The notes under the pieces: model-generated
What the model saw: only the letters and a program-made list of their open reading frames with translations
Told to the model about the DNA's origin: nothing
The model's database searches: none
In this document: positions 25,080-34,215 of the stretch, one piece after another
How the letters are laid out: each line of letters starts with the position of its first letter
Position numbering within the stretch: the stretch's first letter is position 1
DNA from: Bacteroidota bacterium
GTDB lineage: Bacteria; Bacteroidota; Bacteroidia; Bacteroidales; VadinHA17
Assembly: GCA_016718875.1 (NCBI GenBank)
Contig: JADKBL010000015.1
Location: forward strand, 25,534-89,533
DNA length: 64,000 nucleotides
Direction: 5' to 3'
Made by a program: the position numbers and the translations under genes

Positions 25080-26534
25080 ATGACTCCAATTCTAATACTT
25101 TCCATTTTTATTGCCTATACTCTTGTACTGTTTGCAGTAACCTGGATCACGGCAAGAAAAGCTGATAACCAGTCTTTTTTTATAGGGAACAAGGTTTCGC
25201 CTTGGTTTGTTGTTGCTTACGGGATGATCGGGGCGTCCCTCTCGGGAGTCACTTTTATGTCTTTGCCGGGCTGGGTCAAGGAAACCCAGTTCAGCTATAT
25301 GGTAGTTGTATTCGGATATCTTTTCGGATATTTTGTAATTGCTACCGTTCTGATGCCGCTTTACTATAAGCTTAAACTGACATCTATATATTCATATCTC
25401 GATCAGCGGTTTGGCTTCTGGTCATACAAAACGGGGGCAGGTTTCTTCATAATTTCAAGAACACTTGGTGCCTCATTGCGCATGTATCTTGTTATTAGCG
25501 TTTTACAAATATTTGTTTTTGATGCCTGGAATGTTCCTTTCTGGATCAATGTGCTGATATTTATTATTCTCATTATACTTTATACCTTGAAAGGAGGCAT
25601 CAGAACAATAATCTGGACTGATACACTTCAGACTACATTCATGCTTCTGGCAGTTATTTTATCGGTGATATATATCAGCAAAGACCTTGATATTTCTCTA
25701 CGCGATCTTTTCACACAGGTTAAAAACAGTTCTGCCTCAAAAATGTTTATTACCGACTGGACTAATGAAAGATTCTTCCTGAAGCAATTCTTCAGCGGTA
25801 TGTTTATTACAATAACCATGACTGGCCTTGATCAGGAGATGATGCAGAAGAACCTCAGCTGCAGGAACATAAAAGAGGCGCAGAAGAACATGTTTACATT
25901 CAGTGGAATACTGGTTTTTGTAAATCTTCTTTTTCTTTTCCTGGGTGCAATACTTCTGATCTATGTCCAGGCCAGGGGTATTTCAGTGGCTTCAAGCGAT
26001 GAAATGTTTCCAACCGTAGCTGTCAGGTACCTTGGTCCTGTTGCCGGACTGGTTTTCTTTATAGGACTTATATCGGCTGCATTTCCAAGTGCTGACGGGG
26101 CTCTTACATCTCTCACAACTTCTATAAGTATTGATTTCCTCGGACTGGATAACCGCAAGAATTTAACAGAGAAGGCTAAAACCAGAATCAGGTATATCGT
26201 TCACCTGTCGATAGCATTCATCTTCTTTATTGCTGTTCTTATTTTTGGAATGCTTGATGATAAAGCAGTTATTGATAAATTATTCACAATTGCCGGTTAT
26301 ACTTATGGCCCGCTTCTGGGTCTCTATTCTTTCGGACTCTTTACAAAGCGGATTGTAAAGGATAAACTGACACCTTACATTGCAGTTTTTTCACCGGTTG
26401 CCTGTTATTTGCTGAGCAGCAATTCTGAGGTGCTTTTCAATGGTTACAAGTTCGGGTTTGAATTGCTTCTGGTGAATGGTCTTATTACCTTCATAGGATT
26501 ATTTATCTTCAGCAGCAAACGGGAAACGGTATAA
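25080..26534 (+). CDS. Sodium:solute symporter (SSS family)
   Basis: This inner-membrane protein of 484 residues has about 13 hydrophobic segments. The family signature GASLSGVTFMSLPGWVKETQ is near residues 55-75, and GLISAAFPSADGALTSLTTSISIDFLG near 340 includes the second Na+-site serines. ATG 25080 (MTPILILSIF) is preferred over the upstream in-frame GTG at 25023, because it starts directly at the first membrane helix. Bacteroidota carry many SSS paralogues for sugars, sialic acid, proline or other solutes. The substrate is not predictable here, and neighbours (recR divergent, DUF6048 convergent) give no clue. Confidence 0.87.
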   Translation: MTPILILSIFIAYTLVLFAVTWITARKADNQSFFIGNKVSPWFVVAYGMIGASLSGVTFMSLPGWVKETQFSYMVVVFGYLFGYFVIATVLMPLYYKLKLTSIYSYLDQRFGFWSYKTGAGFFIISRTLGASLRMYLVISVLQIFVFDAWNVPFWINVLIFIILIILYTLKGGIRTIIWTDTLQTTFMLLAVILSVIYISKDLDISLRDLFTQVKNSSASKMFITDWTNERFFLKQFFSGMFITITMTGLDQEMMQKNLSCRNIKEAQKNMFTFSGILVFVNLLFLFLGAILLIYVQARGISVASSDEMFPTVAVRYLGPVAGLVFFIGLISAAFPSADGALTSLTTSISIDFLGLDNRKNLTEKAKTRIRYIVHLSIAFIFFIAVLIFGMLDDKAVIDKLFTIAGYTYGPLLGLYSFGLFTKRIVKDKLTPYIAVFSPVACYLLSSNSEVLFNGYKFGFELLLVNGLITFIGLFIFSSKRETV

Positions 26535-26575
26535 GATATTTCTGCTTCCGGATAATGAAAATTTTATCGCAGATT

Positions 26576-27352
26576 TTACTGTCTGAAACCGCCCTGGTTC
26601 ATATTTTCACCATTCTGGCCGGTCCCGGTCTGATCTTCCTCCTCTTCAGGTTCGGGCTGTATGATTAAACGCTTGTTTTTAAACGGGATGCTCCAGATAA
26701 TGAAATAACTGACTCCCGGACTGAATGATTTTGATCCATTCCCGTATCCTGGAAGATAGACAGGTTTCAGATGTCTACCTGTTCCCGGATCGATCATTTT
26801 TCTGAGGCTGACAGTCCAACCTACGCTTATATTTTTCCAGACTTCAGCTCTGACACTCGGATTAACTTCAATAAAATGGGCCCATTCATTGGTAGTTGGA
26901 ACTGAAGTTAATGACTTGCCCCAGTAATTTTCATGTGTTATTGTCGGTAATTCATAATCAAAATGGCTCATACCATATCTGAAACCAATGCTGACGGCAT
27001 ATTTTCCCTGCGATTTCTTGGGTTTTAACAGGTTGAAGTCAAAACCGGCACGGAAATAGTAACCTTTTGTGCTGTAGTCATACATAAGGAAGCTGGTGTC
27101 CCTGTATCTTGAATAGCTGTAATCAGAACGTCCTGCTACTAAAATGGCTGAAACCTTCTCATTCAGATCAATGCTAAAGTTACCTTCAAGATTAACCCGC
27201 TCTTTCTCATAAAAATATTTTGCCGCACCGGTAACCTCAAATCCAAGCCTGAATTTAAGAGGAAACTGTATCGTGTCCTGGGCAAGAACATCGACAGTCA
27301 GACTGGAAATAACCAGTATCAGACTAATAAAATATCCTGATGCTCTCGACAT
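26576..27352 (-). CDS. DUF6048 family beta-barrel-like protein
   Basis: The 258 residues have a signal peptide (1-24, ending VLAQ) and alternating amphipathic strands throughout (FRLGFEVTGAAKYFYE, YYFRAGFDFNLL, VSIGFRYGMSHFDYEL), ending in a charged, Gln/Glu-rich tail. This resembles the Bacteroidota-specific DUF6048 proteins, probable small outer-membrane barrels of unknown function. The start overlaps the end of the upstream DUF6452 gene by about 29 bases. These two families often sit together, which suggests one functional unit. The family name rests on recalled similarity, not on a search. Confidence 0.65.
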   Translation of the reverse strand: MSRASGYFISLILVISSLTVDVLAQDTIQFPLKFRLGFEVTGAAKYFYEKERVNLEGNFSIDLNEKVSAILVAGRSDYSYSRYRDTSFLMYDYSTKGYYFRAGFDFNLLKPKKSQGKYAVSIGFRYGMSHFDYELPTITHENYWGKSLTSVPTTNEWAHFIEVNPSVRAEVWKNISVGWTVSLRKMIDPGTGRHLKPVYLPGYGNGSKSFSPGVSYFIIWSIPFKNKRLIIQPEPEEEEDQTGTGQNGENMNQGGFRQ

Positions 27353-27788
27353 TTTCTGTTGTTATATTTTCATTGACTCTTGAAATTGAATCAATTGCAT
27401 GCTTTGTATGGAAGATTGTATCAACAGTGTGGAACATTGAATATCCGCACTCCTTTGAAATCAGATGAGGATAACTCCAGTACCGGAACTCAATTGTATC
27501 TTTTATCCCGTTGATTTTTATTACAAATACGGAAACACTTGAAGAATCATTAAGAGGAAGCAGGGCAGGGGGTGTAAGTTTTACTTTTTTATAAATAATT
27601 GAATCCTTATTTAAACCGTAAAGAGTAATGCTGTCCGGTATTGCCGCGCTTTTTGTGGAATAGCTGTAAAAACCAGCCTTTACGAAAGCTTCCGTCTCAT
27701 CTATGCATGATAATTCAAGGCAGGAACTGATCAGCAGGGATAAACCCGGAATTAATATTGCAGCAAATACCTGAAGTGTCCTTCTCAT
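27324..27788 (-). CDS. DUF6452 family lipoprotein
   Basis: The 154 residues have a lipoprotein signal (lipobox LISSC, Cys23), then a beta-rich domain with three further Cys and the C-terminal pattern HAIDSISRVNENITTENVESIRIFY, which I associate with DUF6452. Function unknown. It is cotranscribed and overlapping with the DUF6048 gene, 115 bases downstream of alaS. A lipoprotein plus small barrel pair suggests an outer-membrane assembly, but nothing identifies its role. Confidence 0.65.
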   Translation of the reverse strand: MRRTLQVFAAILIPGLSLLISSCLELSCIDETEAFVKAGFYSYSTKSAAIPDSITLYGLNKDSIIYKKVKLTPPALLPLNDSSSVSVFVIKINGIKDTIEFRYWSYPHLISKECGYSMFHTVDTIFHTKHAIDSISRVNENITTENVESIRIFY

Positions 27789-27903
27789 TATTTTTTAAAA
27801 GCCTCAAAATTACAAAATTTACTTTGTCATATGCAAAAATGCAAGGCATATGAATAATGAGAGATTCTTTTCAACAGAGTTTAACTTTACCGGCATGTGT
27901 GAT

Positions 27904-30534
27904 TTACAATTTCTGGATAATCATCAGTGCCTTTTCAATTGCTTTGGGTATTCCTGCAGGTTTCTTACCTCCTGCTGTTGCCAGAAATGGCTGACCTCCA
28001 CCGCCACCATTAATCTCCCCGGATATTTCCCTAATAATTGTAGTAGCGTTTAAATTCCTCTCCTTTACAAGATTATCGCTTACCATGACAATAAGGTTAG
28101 CTTTGTCTCCTGAAGCTGAGCCAATCACAAGTACCGTGTTTTCTTCAGTTTTTCGTATCTGGTAGGCAATAGTTTTTAACATTTCCGGTGATTCTGCTTC
28201 GATCTGACCAGAAATAAACTTTAGATTATTTACATTCACTGCTCTGTCTGTCAGATCTTTAATGATAATACCAGCTGACTGTGCTTCGAAGCGCTCAATA
28301 GTCTTTTTCAGAGAGGTGTTTTCTGAAATAAGCTTTTCAACACTTTCCCTGACATTGCCGGTACTCTTAAGAAGAGCTGCAATTTCTTCAAGCGTGGCAA
28401 TTTTCTCATTCACATATTCCATTGCCCTGTCGGCGGTTACTGCTTCAATTCTCCTGATACCGGCTGCAATTGCACCTTCAGAGACTATTTTAATAAGCCC
28501 TATCTTACCTGTTGACTCCACATGGGTTCCGCCACAGAGTTCAACAGAGTTTCCGAATTCAATAACTCTGACCCTGTCGCCATATTTCTCTCCGAATAGA
28601 GCCATTGCACCTTTTGCCTTGGCTTCCTCCATAGGAATCCCATCTGATACTATCCGGCTGTGGTTTTCCCTTATAAGTCTGTTTACCATATCCTCTGCTT
28701 TCATCAACTCTTCCCTTGATGGCTTTGAGAAATGGCTGAAGTCGAAGCGGAGACGGTCAGCTGTTACAAGTGAGCCTTTCTGCTCAACATGTGTACCAAG
28801 AACAGCCCTGAGTGCCTGGTGCAGAAGGTGTGTAGCAGTATGGTTGTTTGCTGTCATCTCCCTTTTCTGAATGTCAACAGCAGCGGTAAAGGAAGCTGCA
28901 GGATCAGCAGGAAACGTTTTCGCTAAATGAATGATCAGGTTATTTTCCTTTACAGTATCAATAATAACTATCTTCTCTTTTGCTGAATTCAAGACTCCGG
29001 AATCCCCTGCCTGCCCTCCTGATTCTCCGTAGAAGGGTGTTTTGTCGAGGACGAGCTGCAAGGTATCCTTTCCTTTAACTTTCACCTTCCGATACTTTGT
29101 TATCTGAACAATATCCTCTGTTTTTTCATACCCGGTAAAAGTTGTTCCTTCAATATCCCTGACTATAGTCCAGTCAGCAGTTTCAACGGCAGCATCTTCT
29201 CTTGAACGTTCTTTCTGAACCTTCATTTCCTCCTCAAATCCTTTTGTATCCAGATCAAGTCCGTTTTCTCTCAATATAAGTTGAGTAAGGTCGACCGGAA
29301 AACCAAAGGTATCATAAAGCTCAAATGCTGCTTTCCCGGGCATTGTACTCTTCTTCTCCTTTCTCAGTTCCGCAACCATCCTGTCGATCATTTTCAATCC
29401 TTTGCCAAGGGTTTTAAGAAAGGCTGTCTCCTCCTCGAAGATTATTTTTGAGATATGCTCCATCCCCGATTCAAGTTCAGGGTATTGTTTTCCCATTGTG
29501 GAAGCAAGCACAGGAACAAGTTTGTATATAAACGGCTCTTCCGTTTCAAGGTTATTATATCCGTACCTGACTGCTCTGCGCAGTATCCTCCTTATCACAT
29601 AACCTGCCTTGTTGTTTGACGGGATCTGTCCATCCGCAATTGAAAATGCCACCGCCCTCAGGTGATCGGCTATCACTCTGAGACCGATATCCCATTTTTC
29701 ATTTTTCCCATAAGGTTTACCTGTTATTGATGATATTTCCTTAATTATGGATTGAAAAATATCTGTTTCATAATTTGATTTTTTCCCCTGGATTGCCATG
29801 CAAAGCCTTTCGAAGCCCATCCCGGTATCTACGTGTTTAGAAGGCAAATACTCCAGTTTGCCATCGGCTTTACGGTTATATTGGATAAAAACAAGGTTCC
29901 ATATTTCAATTACATGCGGATGCCCCTTATTTACCAGATCTTTTCCCGGAATCTTCTTTCTTTCTTCATCATCCCTTATATCGACATGTATCTCTGAACA
30001 TGGACCGCAGGGACCAGTATCACCCATTTCCCAGAAATTATCTTTTTTATTTCCCAGAACAATTCTTGAATCATCTCCGTTTAACTGGAATTTCCATCGT
30101 TTATATGATTCGTCATCCCTTTCCAGATTTTCTGATTCATCTCCCTCAAAAATTGAAAAATAGAGTCTGTCGGTGGGGATTTTTAATTTTTCTGTAAGAA
30201 ATTCCCAGGCCCAGCTGATAGCTTCTTCTTTAAAATAATCGCCAAACGACCAATTGCCAAGCATTTCGAACATGGTATGATGGTATGTGTCATGTCCAAC
30301 CTCCTCAAGATCATTATGTTTGCCAGATACTCTCAGGCATTTCTGCGAATTTGCCACCCTTTTGTTCTCACCCTGCTGATGTCCCAGAAAGATATCCTTG
30401 AACTGGTTCATCCCTGCATTTGTAAACATAAGAGTGGGATCGTTTTTTACTACCATCGGAGCCGATGGAACAATAATATGACCTTTCGAACTGAAGAAAT
30501 TAAAGAATTCCTGCCGAAGGTCCTGCGATTTCAT
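27904..30534 (-). CDS. alaS: Alanine-tRNA ligase
   Basis: The ~876-residue class II synthetase starts MKSQDLRQEFFNFFSSKGH; ATG 30534 is preferred over 30546 because family members begin at this MKS. Motif 1 and the ATP site (FTNAGMNQFKD, RVANSQKCLR) are followed by the aminoacylation core. The editing domain carries the zinc ligands HTATHLLHQALR and CGGTHVESTG, and the C-Ala domain ends with the GGGGGQPFLATAGG stretch. It charges tRNA-Ala and clears mischarged Ser or Gly. Full length, no disruption. It is divergent from the M23 peptidase pair. Confidence 0.97.
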   Translation of the reverse strand: MKSQDLRQEFFNFFSSKGHIIVPSAPMVVKNDPTLMFTNAGMNQFKDIFLGHQQGENKRVANSQKCLRVSGKHNDLEEVGHDTYHHTMFEMLGNWSFGDYFKEEAISWAWEFLTEKLKIPTDRLYFSIFEGDESENLERDDESYKRWKFQLNGDDSRIVLGNKKDNFWEMGDTGPCGPCSEIHVDIRDDEERKKIPGKDLVNKGHPHVIEIWNLVFIQYNRKADGKLEYLPSKHVDTGMGFERLCMAIQGKKSNYETDIFQSIIKEISSITGKPYGKNEKWDIGLRVIADHLRAVAFSIADGQIPSNNKAGYVIRRILRRAVRYGYNNLETEEPFIYKLVPVLASTMGKQYPELESGMEHISKIIFEEETAFLKTLGKGLKMIDRMVAELRKEKKSTMPGKAAFELYDTFGFPVDLTQLILRENGLDLDTKGFEEEMKVQKERSREDAAVETADWTIVRDIEGTTFTGYEKTEDIVQITKYRKVKVKGKDTLQLVLDKTPFYGESGGQAGDSGVLNSAKEKIVIIDTVKENNLIIHLAKTFPADPAASFTAAVDIQKREMTANNHTATHLLHQALRAVLGTHVEQKGSLVTADRLRFDFSHFSKPSREELMKAEDMVNRLIRENHSRIVSDGIPMEEAKAKGAMALFGEKYGDRVRVIEFGNSVELCGGTHVESTGKIGLIKIVSEGAIAAGIRRIEAVTADRAMEYVNEKIATLEEIAALLKSTGNVRESVEKLISENTSLKKTIERFEAQSAGIIIKDLTDRAVNVNNLKFISGQIEAESPEMLKTIAYQIRKTEENTVLVIGSASGDKANLIVMVSDNLVKERNLNATTIIREISGEINGGGGGQPFLATAGGKKPAGIPKAIEKALMIIQKL

Positions 30535-30573
30535 GTTATTTATCATTCTTTCAAATTAATGCCTGAAAATTGG

Positions 30574-30605
30574 CTTGTAAAATTAATTTTTTTGGCTTAG
30601 ATTTG
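30574..30605 (+). promoter_or_regulatory. Bacteroidota-type promoter for the first M23 peptidase gene
   Basis: CTTG at 30574-30577, a 20-bp spacer and TAGATTTG at 30598-30605 fit the phylum consensus. It lies in the alaS / M23 divergent region and predicts a leader of about 33 bases to the TTG start at 30644. Confidence 0.6.
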
Positions 30606-30643
30606 TCGATTACCCTGTTAAATTTCGAAAAAAGGGATTGCTT

Positions 30644-31612
30644 TTGTTCAGAAACAGGAAATATATACTAGATCTGTCTGATCTGCAGTATAAGCAGATA
30701 AGGCTGCCATTTAAGGCCAGATTGCTAAGGGCTTTGATGTGGTTTAGTCTTTCTGTTATTATTACACTTGTTTATGTGTATATTTTCAGAACTCTTTTTG
30801 GTTCTCCCAAGGAAAATCTTCTTACCCAGCAGGTTGATAATCTGAAACTTCAGTATGCTCTTGTAGGCCGACAGCTGGATAATTCCATCTCTATGCTGAA
30901 CAGTTTCAGACTTTCGGATGATATCAGGTACAGACCAATCCTTGATATGGATACAATTCCGGAATCATACAGGAAAGCTGGATTCGGAGGTATAAATCGA
31001 TACAAAGACCTTTCGGGTTTCATCAATACAGAAATGCTCATTTCCTATCGTTCAAAGATTGATATGATTTCAAATATGGCAAATGTGCAGAATGAATCAT
31101 TCAGAGCAATTGCAGAAAGGGCAGCTGAATGGAAGATGGAAAAGGATCATGCACCAATGATAAGTCCGGTTGATGTAAAATACCGGCTGGGCGACGGATT
31201 CAGGTTCAGAGAGGTACATCCTGTGCTCGGTACTCCAAGAATGCATTACGGACAGGATTTTGAGGTACCATACGGTACGGAGGTATATGCTACAGGTAAC
31301 GGTACTGTAATTGAATCAGGCTGGAATTCAATGGGATTTGGAAATTTTGTTGTTATAGACCATGGATATGGTCTTCGTTCAACATATGGTCATCTCAGTA
31401 AAATTAATATTGCAAAGGGAGTAAATGTAAAGAGAGGTGACCTTATCGGGTACAGCGGTAATACAGGTACATCATCCGGACCACATCTACATTATCAGAT
31501 AGATCAGTTCGGGCAGCATAAGAATCCTATAAATTTCTTCAACGATGATATGACAGTTGACGAGTACACCGAGATGATTCAGATGCTGGCTTCAAGAACC
31601 AAGTTCAGATAG
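30644..31612 (+). CDS. M23 family metallopeptidase (murein endopeptidase-like), TTG start
   Basis: The ~322 residues consist of a cytoplasmic N-terminus, one membrane helix (about 28-50), a coiled-coil/linker region and a C-terminal LytM/M23 domain (about 185-300). Metal ligands are visible as HYGQDFEVP, and later TYGHLSKI and GPHLHYQ. M23 enzymes cut peptidoglycan cross-links or, if degenerate, activate other hydrolases; here the ligands are intact. No ATG exists between the last in-frame stop (30584) and the membrane helix. TTG 30644 is chosen because it gives FRNRKYILDLSDLQYKQIRL, which aligns with the start of the paralogue at 31695, and because AGGGA sits at a good distance upstream. TTG 30638 is the alternative. 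Confidence 0.85.
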   Translation: MFRNRKYILDLSDLQYKQIRLPFKARLLRALMWFSLSVIITLVYVYIFRTLFGSPKENLLTQQVDNLKLQYALVGRQLDNSISMLNSFRLSDDIRYRPILDMDTIPESYRKAGFGGINRYKDLSGFINTEMLISYRSKIDMISNMANVQNESFRAIAERAAEWKMEKDHAPMISPVDVKYRLGDGFRFREVHPVLGTPRMHYGQDFEVPYGTEVYATGNGTVIESGWNSMGFGNFVVIDHGYGLRSTYGHLSKINIAKGVNVKRGDLIGYSGNTGTSSGPHLHYQIDQFGQHKNPINFFNDDMTVDEYTEMIQMLASRTKFR

Positions 31613-31679
31613 CATTCGGACTATTCCTGAACATTTACACTGACATTATTTGTGATTTTAAATTATATTCATAATTGAT

Positions 31680-31687
31680 TATATTTG
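31680..31687 (+). promoter_or_regulatory. -7 element (TATATTTG) directly before the second M23 gene
   Basis: TATATTTG ends 8 bases before the ATG at 31695, so a transcript from it would be leaderless or nearly so. The -33 region is only T-rich, not a clear TTTG. Confidence 0.4.
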
Positions 31688-31694
31688 CCCGGTT

Positions 31695-32666
31695 ATGCCG
31701 CGCTCAAAGTATAAATTCAATCCGGAATCACTTAGTTTTGACAAGGTACGACTTGGCATCAGGGATATTTTGCTCAGGTTTCTTGCCTATTTCATTGGTT
31801 CTGTTCTGATCGCATTTGTTTACTGGTTGGTTTTTGCAGCATTTTTTGATTCTCCAAAGGAGAAAGCTCTTGAGAGGGAGATCCAGCAGATGACAATACA
31901 GTACGACATGATCAACAGGGAGATGGCAAATGTGGAAAAAGTACTTGAGGGGCTGCAGAAAACAGATGACAATCTTTACAGAACAATCTTTGAAGCAGAA
32001 CCATTACCCGGAACTTTACGTGAGGGAGGGGTAGGAGGTGTCAACAGGTATACAAATCTGGAAGGATACTCGAACTCTGATATTGTAATTGAGACAACAA
32101 GCCGTCTCGACAAGATCCGCAAGAGGGTATATATGCAGTCAAAATCATTTGATGAGCTGATCCATCTGGCACAACGAAAGGAGGAAATGCTGAAGTCTGT
32201 TCCTGCTATTCTTCCGATTTCGAATGATGACCTTACAAGGACTGCCTCCGGATTTGGACTGAGGATACACCCTATATACAAAATAACAAAATTCCATGCC
32301 GGAATGGATTTCACTGCCCCGGCCGGAACCGATATATATTCAACAGGAGACGGTGTTGTGACTGATGTTCAGGCTTCACAACGGGGACTGGGTAAACATA
32401 TAATTATTGACCACGGTTTTGGATATTCCAGTGTATATGCTCATCTCAGCAATTTCAATGTGAGACGAGGACAGAAAGTGAAAAGGGGTGATGTTATTGG
32501 ATATGTGGGCAATACAGGTACATCTGTTGCAAATCATCTGCATTATGAGATCAAACTAAACGGAAGAAATGTTGATCCCGTAAATTACTACTTTGAGGAT
32601 CTCTCTCCTGCAGAATATGAGCGAATGATTGAAATAGCATCAAAAACAGGTCAGTCATTTGACTAG
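31695..32666 (+). CDS. M23 family metallopeptidase, paralogue of the preceding gene
   Basis: The 323 residues have the same layout as the neighbour at 30644: short basic N-terminus (MPRSKYKFNPESLSFDKVRL), one membrane helix, coiled coil, then a LytM domain. Its ligand motifs are KFHAGMDFTAP, YAHLSNFNV and NHLHYEIKLNG, all conserved. It is likely a periplasmic, inner-membrane-anchored peptidoglycan endopeptidase. The pair looks like a tandem duplication that diverged considerably. The MerR gene follows within 26 bases, NIF3 after that. Confidence 0.88.
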   Translation: MPRSKYKFNPESLSFDKVRLGIRDILLRFLAYFIGSVLIAFVYWLVFAAFFDSPKEKALEREIQQMTIQYDMINREMANVEKVLEGLQKTDDNLYRTIFEAEPLPGTLREGGVGGVNRYTNLEGYSNSDIVIETTSRLDKIRKRVYMQSKSFDELIHLAQRKEEMLKSVPAILPISNDDLTRTASGFGLRIHPIYKITKFHAGMDFTAPAGTDIYSTGDGVVTDVQASQRGLGKHIIIDHGFGYSSVYAHLSNFNVRRGQKVKRGDVIGYVGNTGTSVANHLHYEIKLNGRNVDPVNYYFEDLSPAEYERMIEIASKTGQSFD

Positions 32667-32691
32667 TCTTGAAATAACTAAAAGCGTTATC

Positions 32692-33027
32692 ATGCCCTAC
32701 AAGGAAATGAAAGTAGAAAAGCTCTATTATGCCATCGGAGAAGTGGCTGAGATGCTTAGTGTACCCGTATCAACAGTCCGGTTCTGGGAAAATGAATTCG
32801 ATATCCTGAAACCGATGAAGAACAAAAAGGGGAACAGGCTTTTTACCCAGGCTGATGTCAGAAATCTCAAAATAATACATCACCTGGTAAAAGAGGAGGG
32901 GATGACACTTGACGGAGCAAGAAAAAGGTTATCAGGTAAATGGGATGAAACAGACAGTAAATACGAGATCAGCGAGTCACTTCAGAAAATTAAAACAATC
33001 TTACTTGAAATAAGAGACAATATTTAA
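32692..33027 (+). CDS. MerR family transcriptional regulator
   Basis: The ~111-residue protein carries a complete winged-helix MerR DNA-binding domain: KLYYAIGEVAEMLSVPVST, VRFWENEFDILKP, then NRLFTQADVRNLKIIHHLVKEEGMTLDGARKRL. The C-terminal part is only ~35 residues with no effector domain, as in the short MerR proteins common in Bacteroidota. ATG 32692 is used (32707 is also possible). The TTG at 32659 overlaps the preceding gene and is unlikely. What it regulates is unknown; it could control its own operon of M23 and NIF3 genes. Confidence 0.85.
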   Translation: MPYKEMKVEKLYYAIGEVAEMLSVPVSTVRFWENEFDILKPMKNKKGNRLFTQADVRNLKIIHHLVKEEGMTLDGARKRLSGKWDETDSKYEISESLQKIKTILLEIRDNI

Positions 33028-33119
33028 TAGCTCATTTCCCTTTTGCAGAACTCTGTTTCATTTCATCTTATTTTCACAGAGTTACACTTACAGGACAAAG
33101 GGTAACAGAATCAAGTCCG

Positions 33120-34214
33120 ATGAAACTAAAAGAAATTACAGGTTATCTTGACTCATCCATACCATTATCATACCAGGAGGATTATGATAATTCAGGTCTT
33201 CAGGTAGGTGATCCGGACAGGGAAGTAAATTCAGCCCTGATTGCCCTGGATGTTACTGATGAAATAATTGAAGAAGCTGTCGACTCCGGATGCGATCTTA
33301 TAATTTCACATCATCCGCTGATTTTTTCAGGTATCAAAAGATTATCAGGCAGAAACTTCACAGAGAAATTGGTAATAAAGGCTGTAAAAGGTGATATTGC
33401 CGTCTATTCAGCCCATACCAATCTTGATATTTTCAATGGAGGTGTAAGCAGAAAGATGGCAGAAAAACTGAATCTTCAGAATGTAAAAGTACTTTCTCCA
33501 CTTAAGGGCAAGCTTCTGAAGCTTGTTACATATATACCTGAAAATTACCTTGATGCAGTAAGGGAATCAGTTTTTGAAGCTGGTGCAGGAGTAATAGGAA
33601 ATTATGACTACTGCGGTTTTGTGACGCATGGAACCGGAAGTTACAGAGGCAATGAAAGCACTAATCCATTTGCAGGAGAAAAGGGGAAACTTCACTTTGA
33701 AAAGGAGATAAGATTTGAGACCATACTCCTGTCTCATTTAAGGGGAAGGGTAATAAGAGCACTTTTAGATTCACATCCTTACGAGGAAGTCGCTTATGAC
33801 ATCTATTCACTTGAGAATAATAATGTTGATATCGGGCTTGGGTGTACCGGAGAATTGAATGATGCTGCCGGAGAAAAGGAGTTTCTGGAATTAGTCAGGA
33901 ATATTTTTGGTTCAAAGGGATTAAGACATTCTAAATTAACAGGAAAGAGCATAAAAAAAATTGCCCTTTGCGGAGGATCAGGAGCATCACTTTTAAGAGA
34001 AGCAATCTCCTCAGGAGCTGATGCCTATATTACCGGTGATATAAAATACCACAATTATTTTGATGCTGAAAGTAAGGTCCTGCTTGTAGATGCGGGTCAT
34101 TATGAGACTGAAAAATTCTCATCAGAAATAATATACGACCTAATTATCAAAAAATTCCCTAAATTTGCAGTCCGGTTTTCAAAAACAGATACGAATCCGA
34201 TAAACTATTTGTAA
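33120..34214 (+). CDS. NIF3-like dinuclear metal-centre protein (GTP cyclohydrolase 1 type 2 homologue)
   Basis: The 364 residues show the NIF3/YbgI pattern of metal ligands: ISHHPLIFSG, SAHTNLDIFNGG, and at the C-terminus TGDIKYHNYFDA and LVDAGHYETE. The ~110-residue insertion between the two halves (about 130-245, containing the conserved GxYDxCGF block) is the PII-like domain found in YqfO-type members, hence the extra length compared with E. coli YbgI (247). The biochemical role of the family is unsettled despite the annotation name. It is followed after one base by the zinc-ribbon protein gene, a conserved pairing in Bacteroidota as far as I recall. Confidence 0.9.
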   Translation: MKLKEITGYLDSSIPLSYQEDYDNSGLQVGDPDREVNSALIALDVTDEIIEEAVDSGCDLIISHHPLIFSGIKRLSGRNFTEKLVIKAVKGDIAVYSAHTNLDIFNGGVSRKMAEKLNLQNVKVLSPLKGKLLKLVTYIPENYLDAVRESVFEAGAGVIGNYDYCGFVTHGTGSYRGNESTNPFAGEKGKLHFEKEIRFETILLSHLRGRVIRALLDSHPYEEVAYDIYSLENNNVDIGLGCTGELNDAAGEKEFLELVRNIFGSKGLRHSKLTGKSIKKIALCGGSGASLLREAISSGADAYITGDIKYHNYFDAESKVLLVDAGHYETEKFSSEIIYDLIIKKFPKFAVRFSKTDTNPINYL

Positions 34215-34215
34215 A

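Noticed and set aside
28262..28870. 202-residue plus-strand ORF opposite alaS
   Set aside because: Antisense shadow of the alanine-tRNA ligase gene with Ser/Ile-rich low-information translation.
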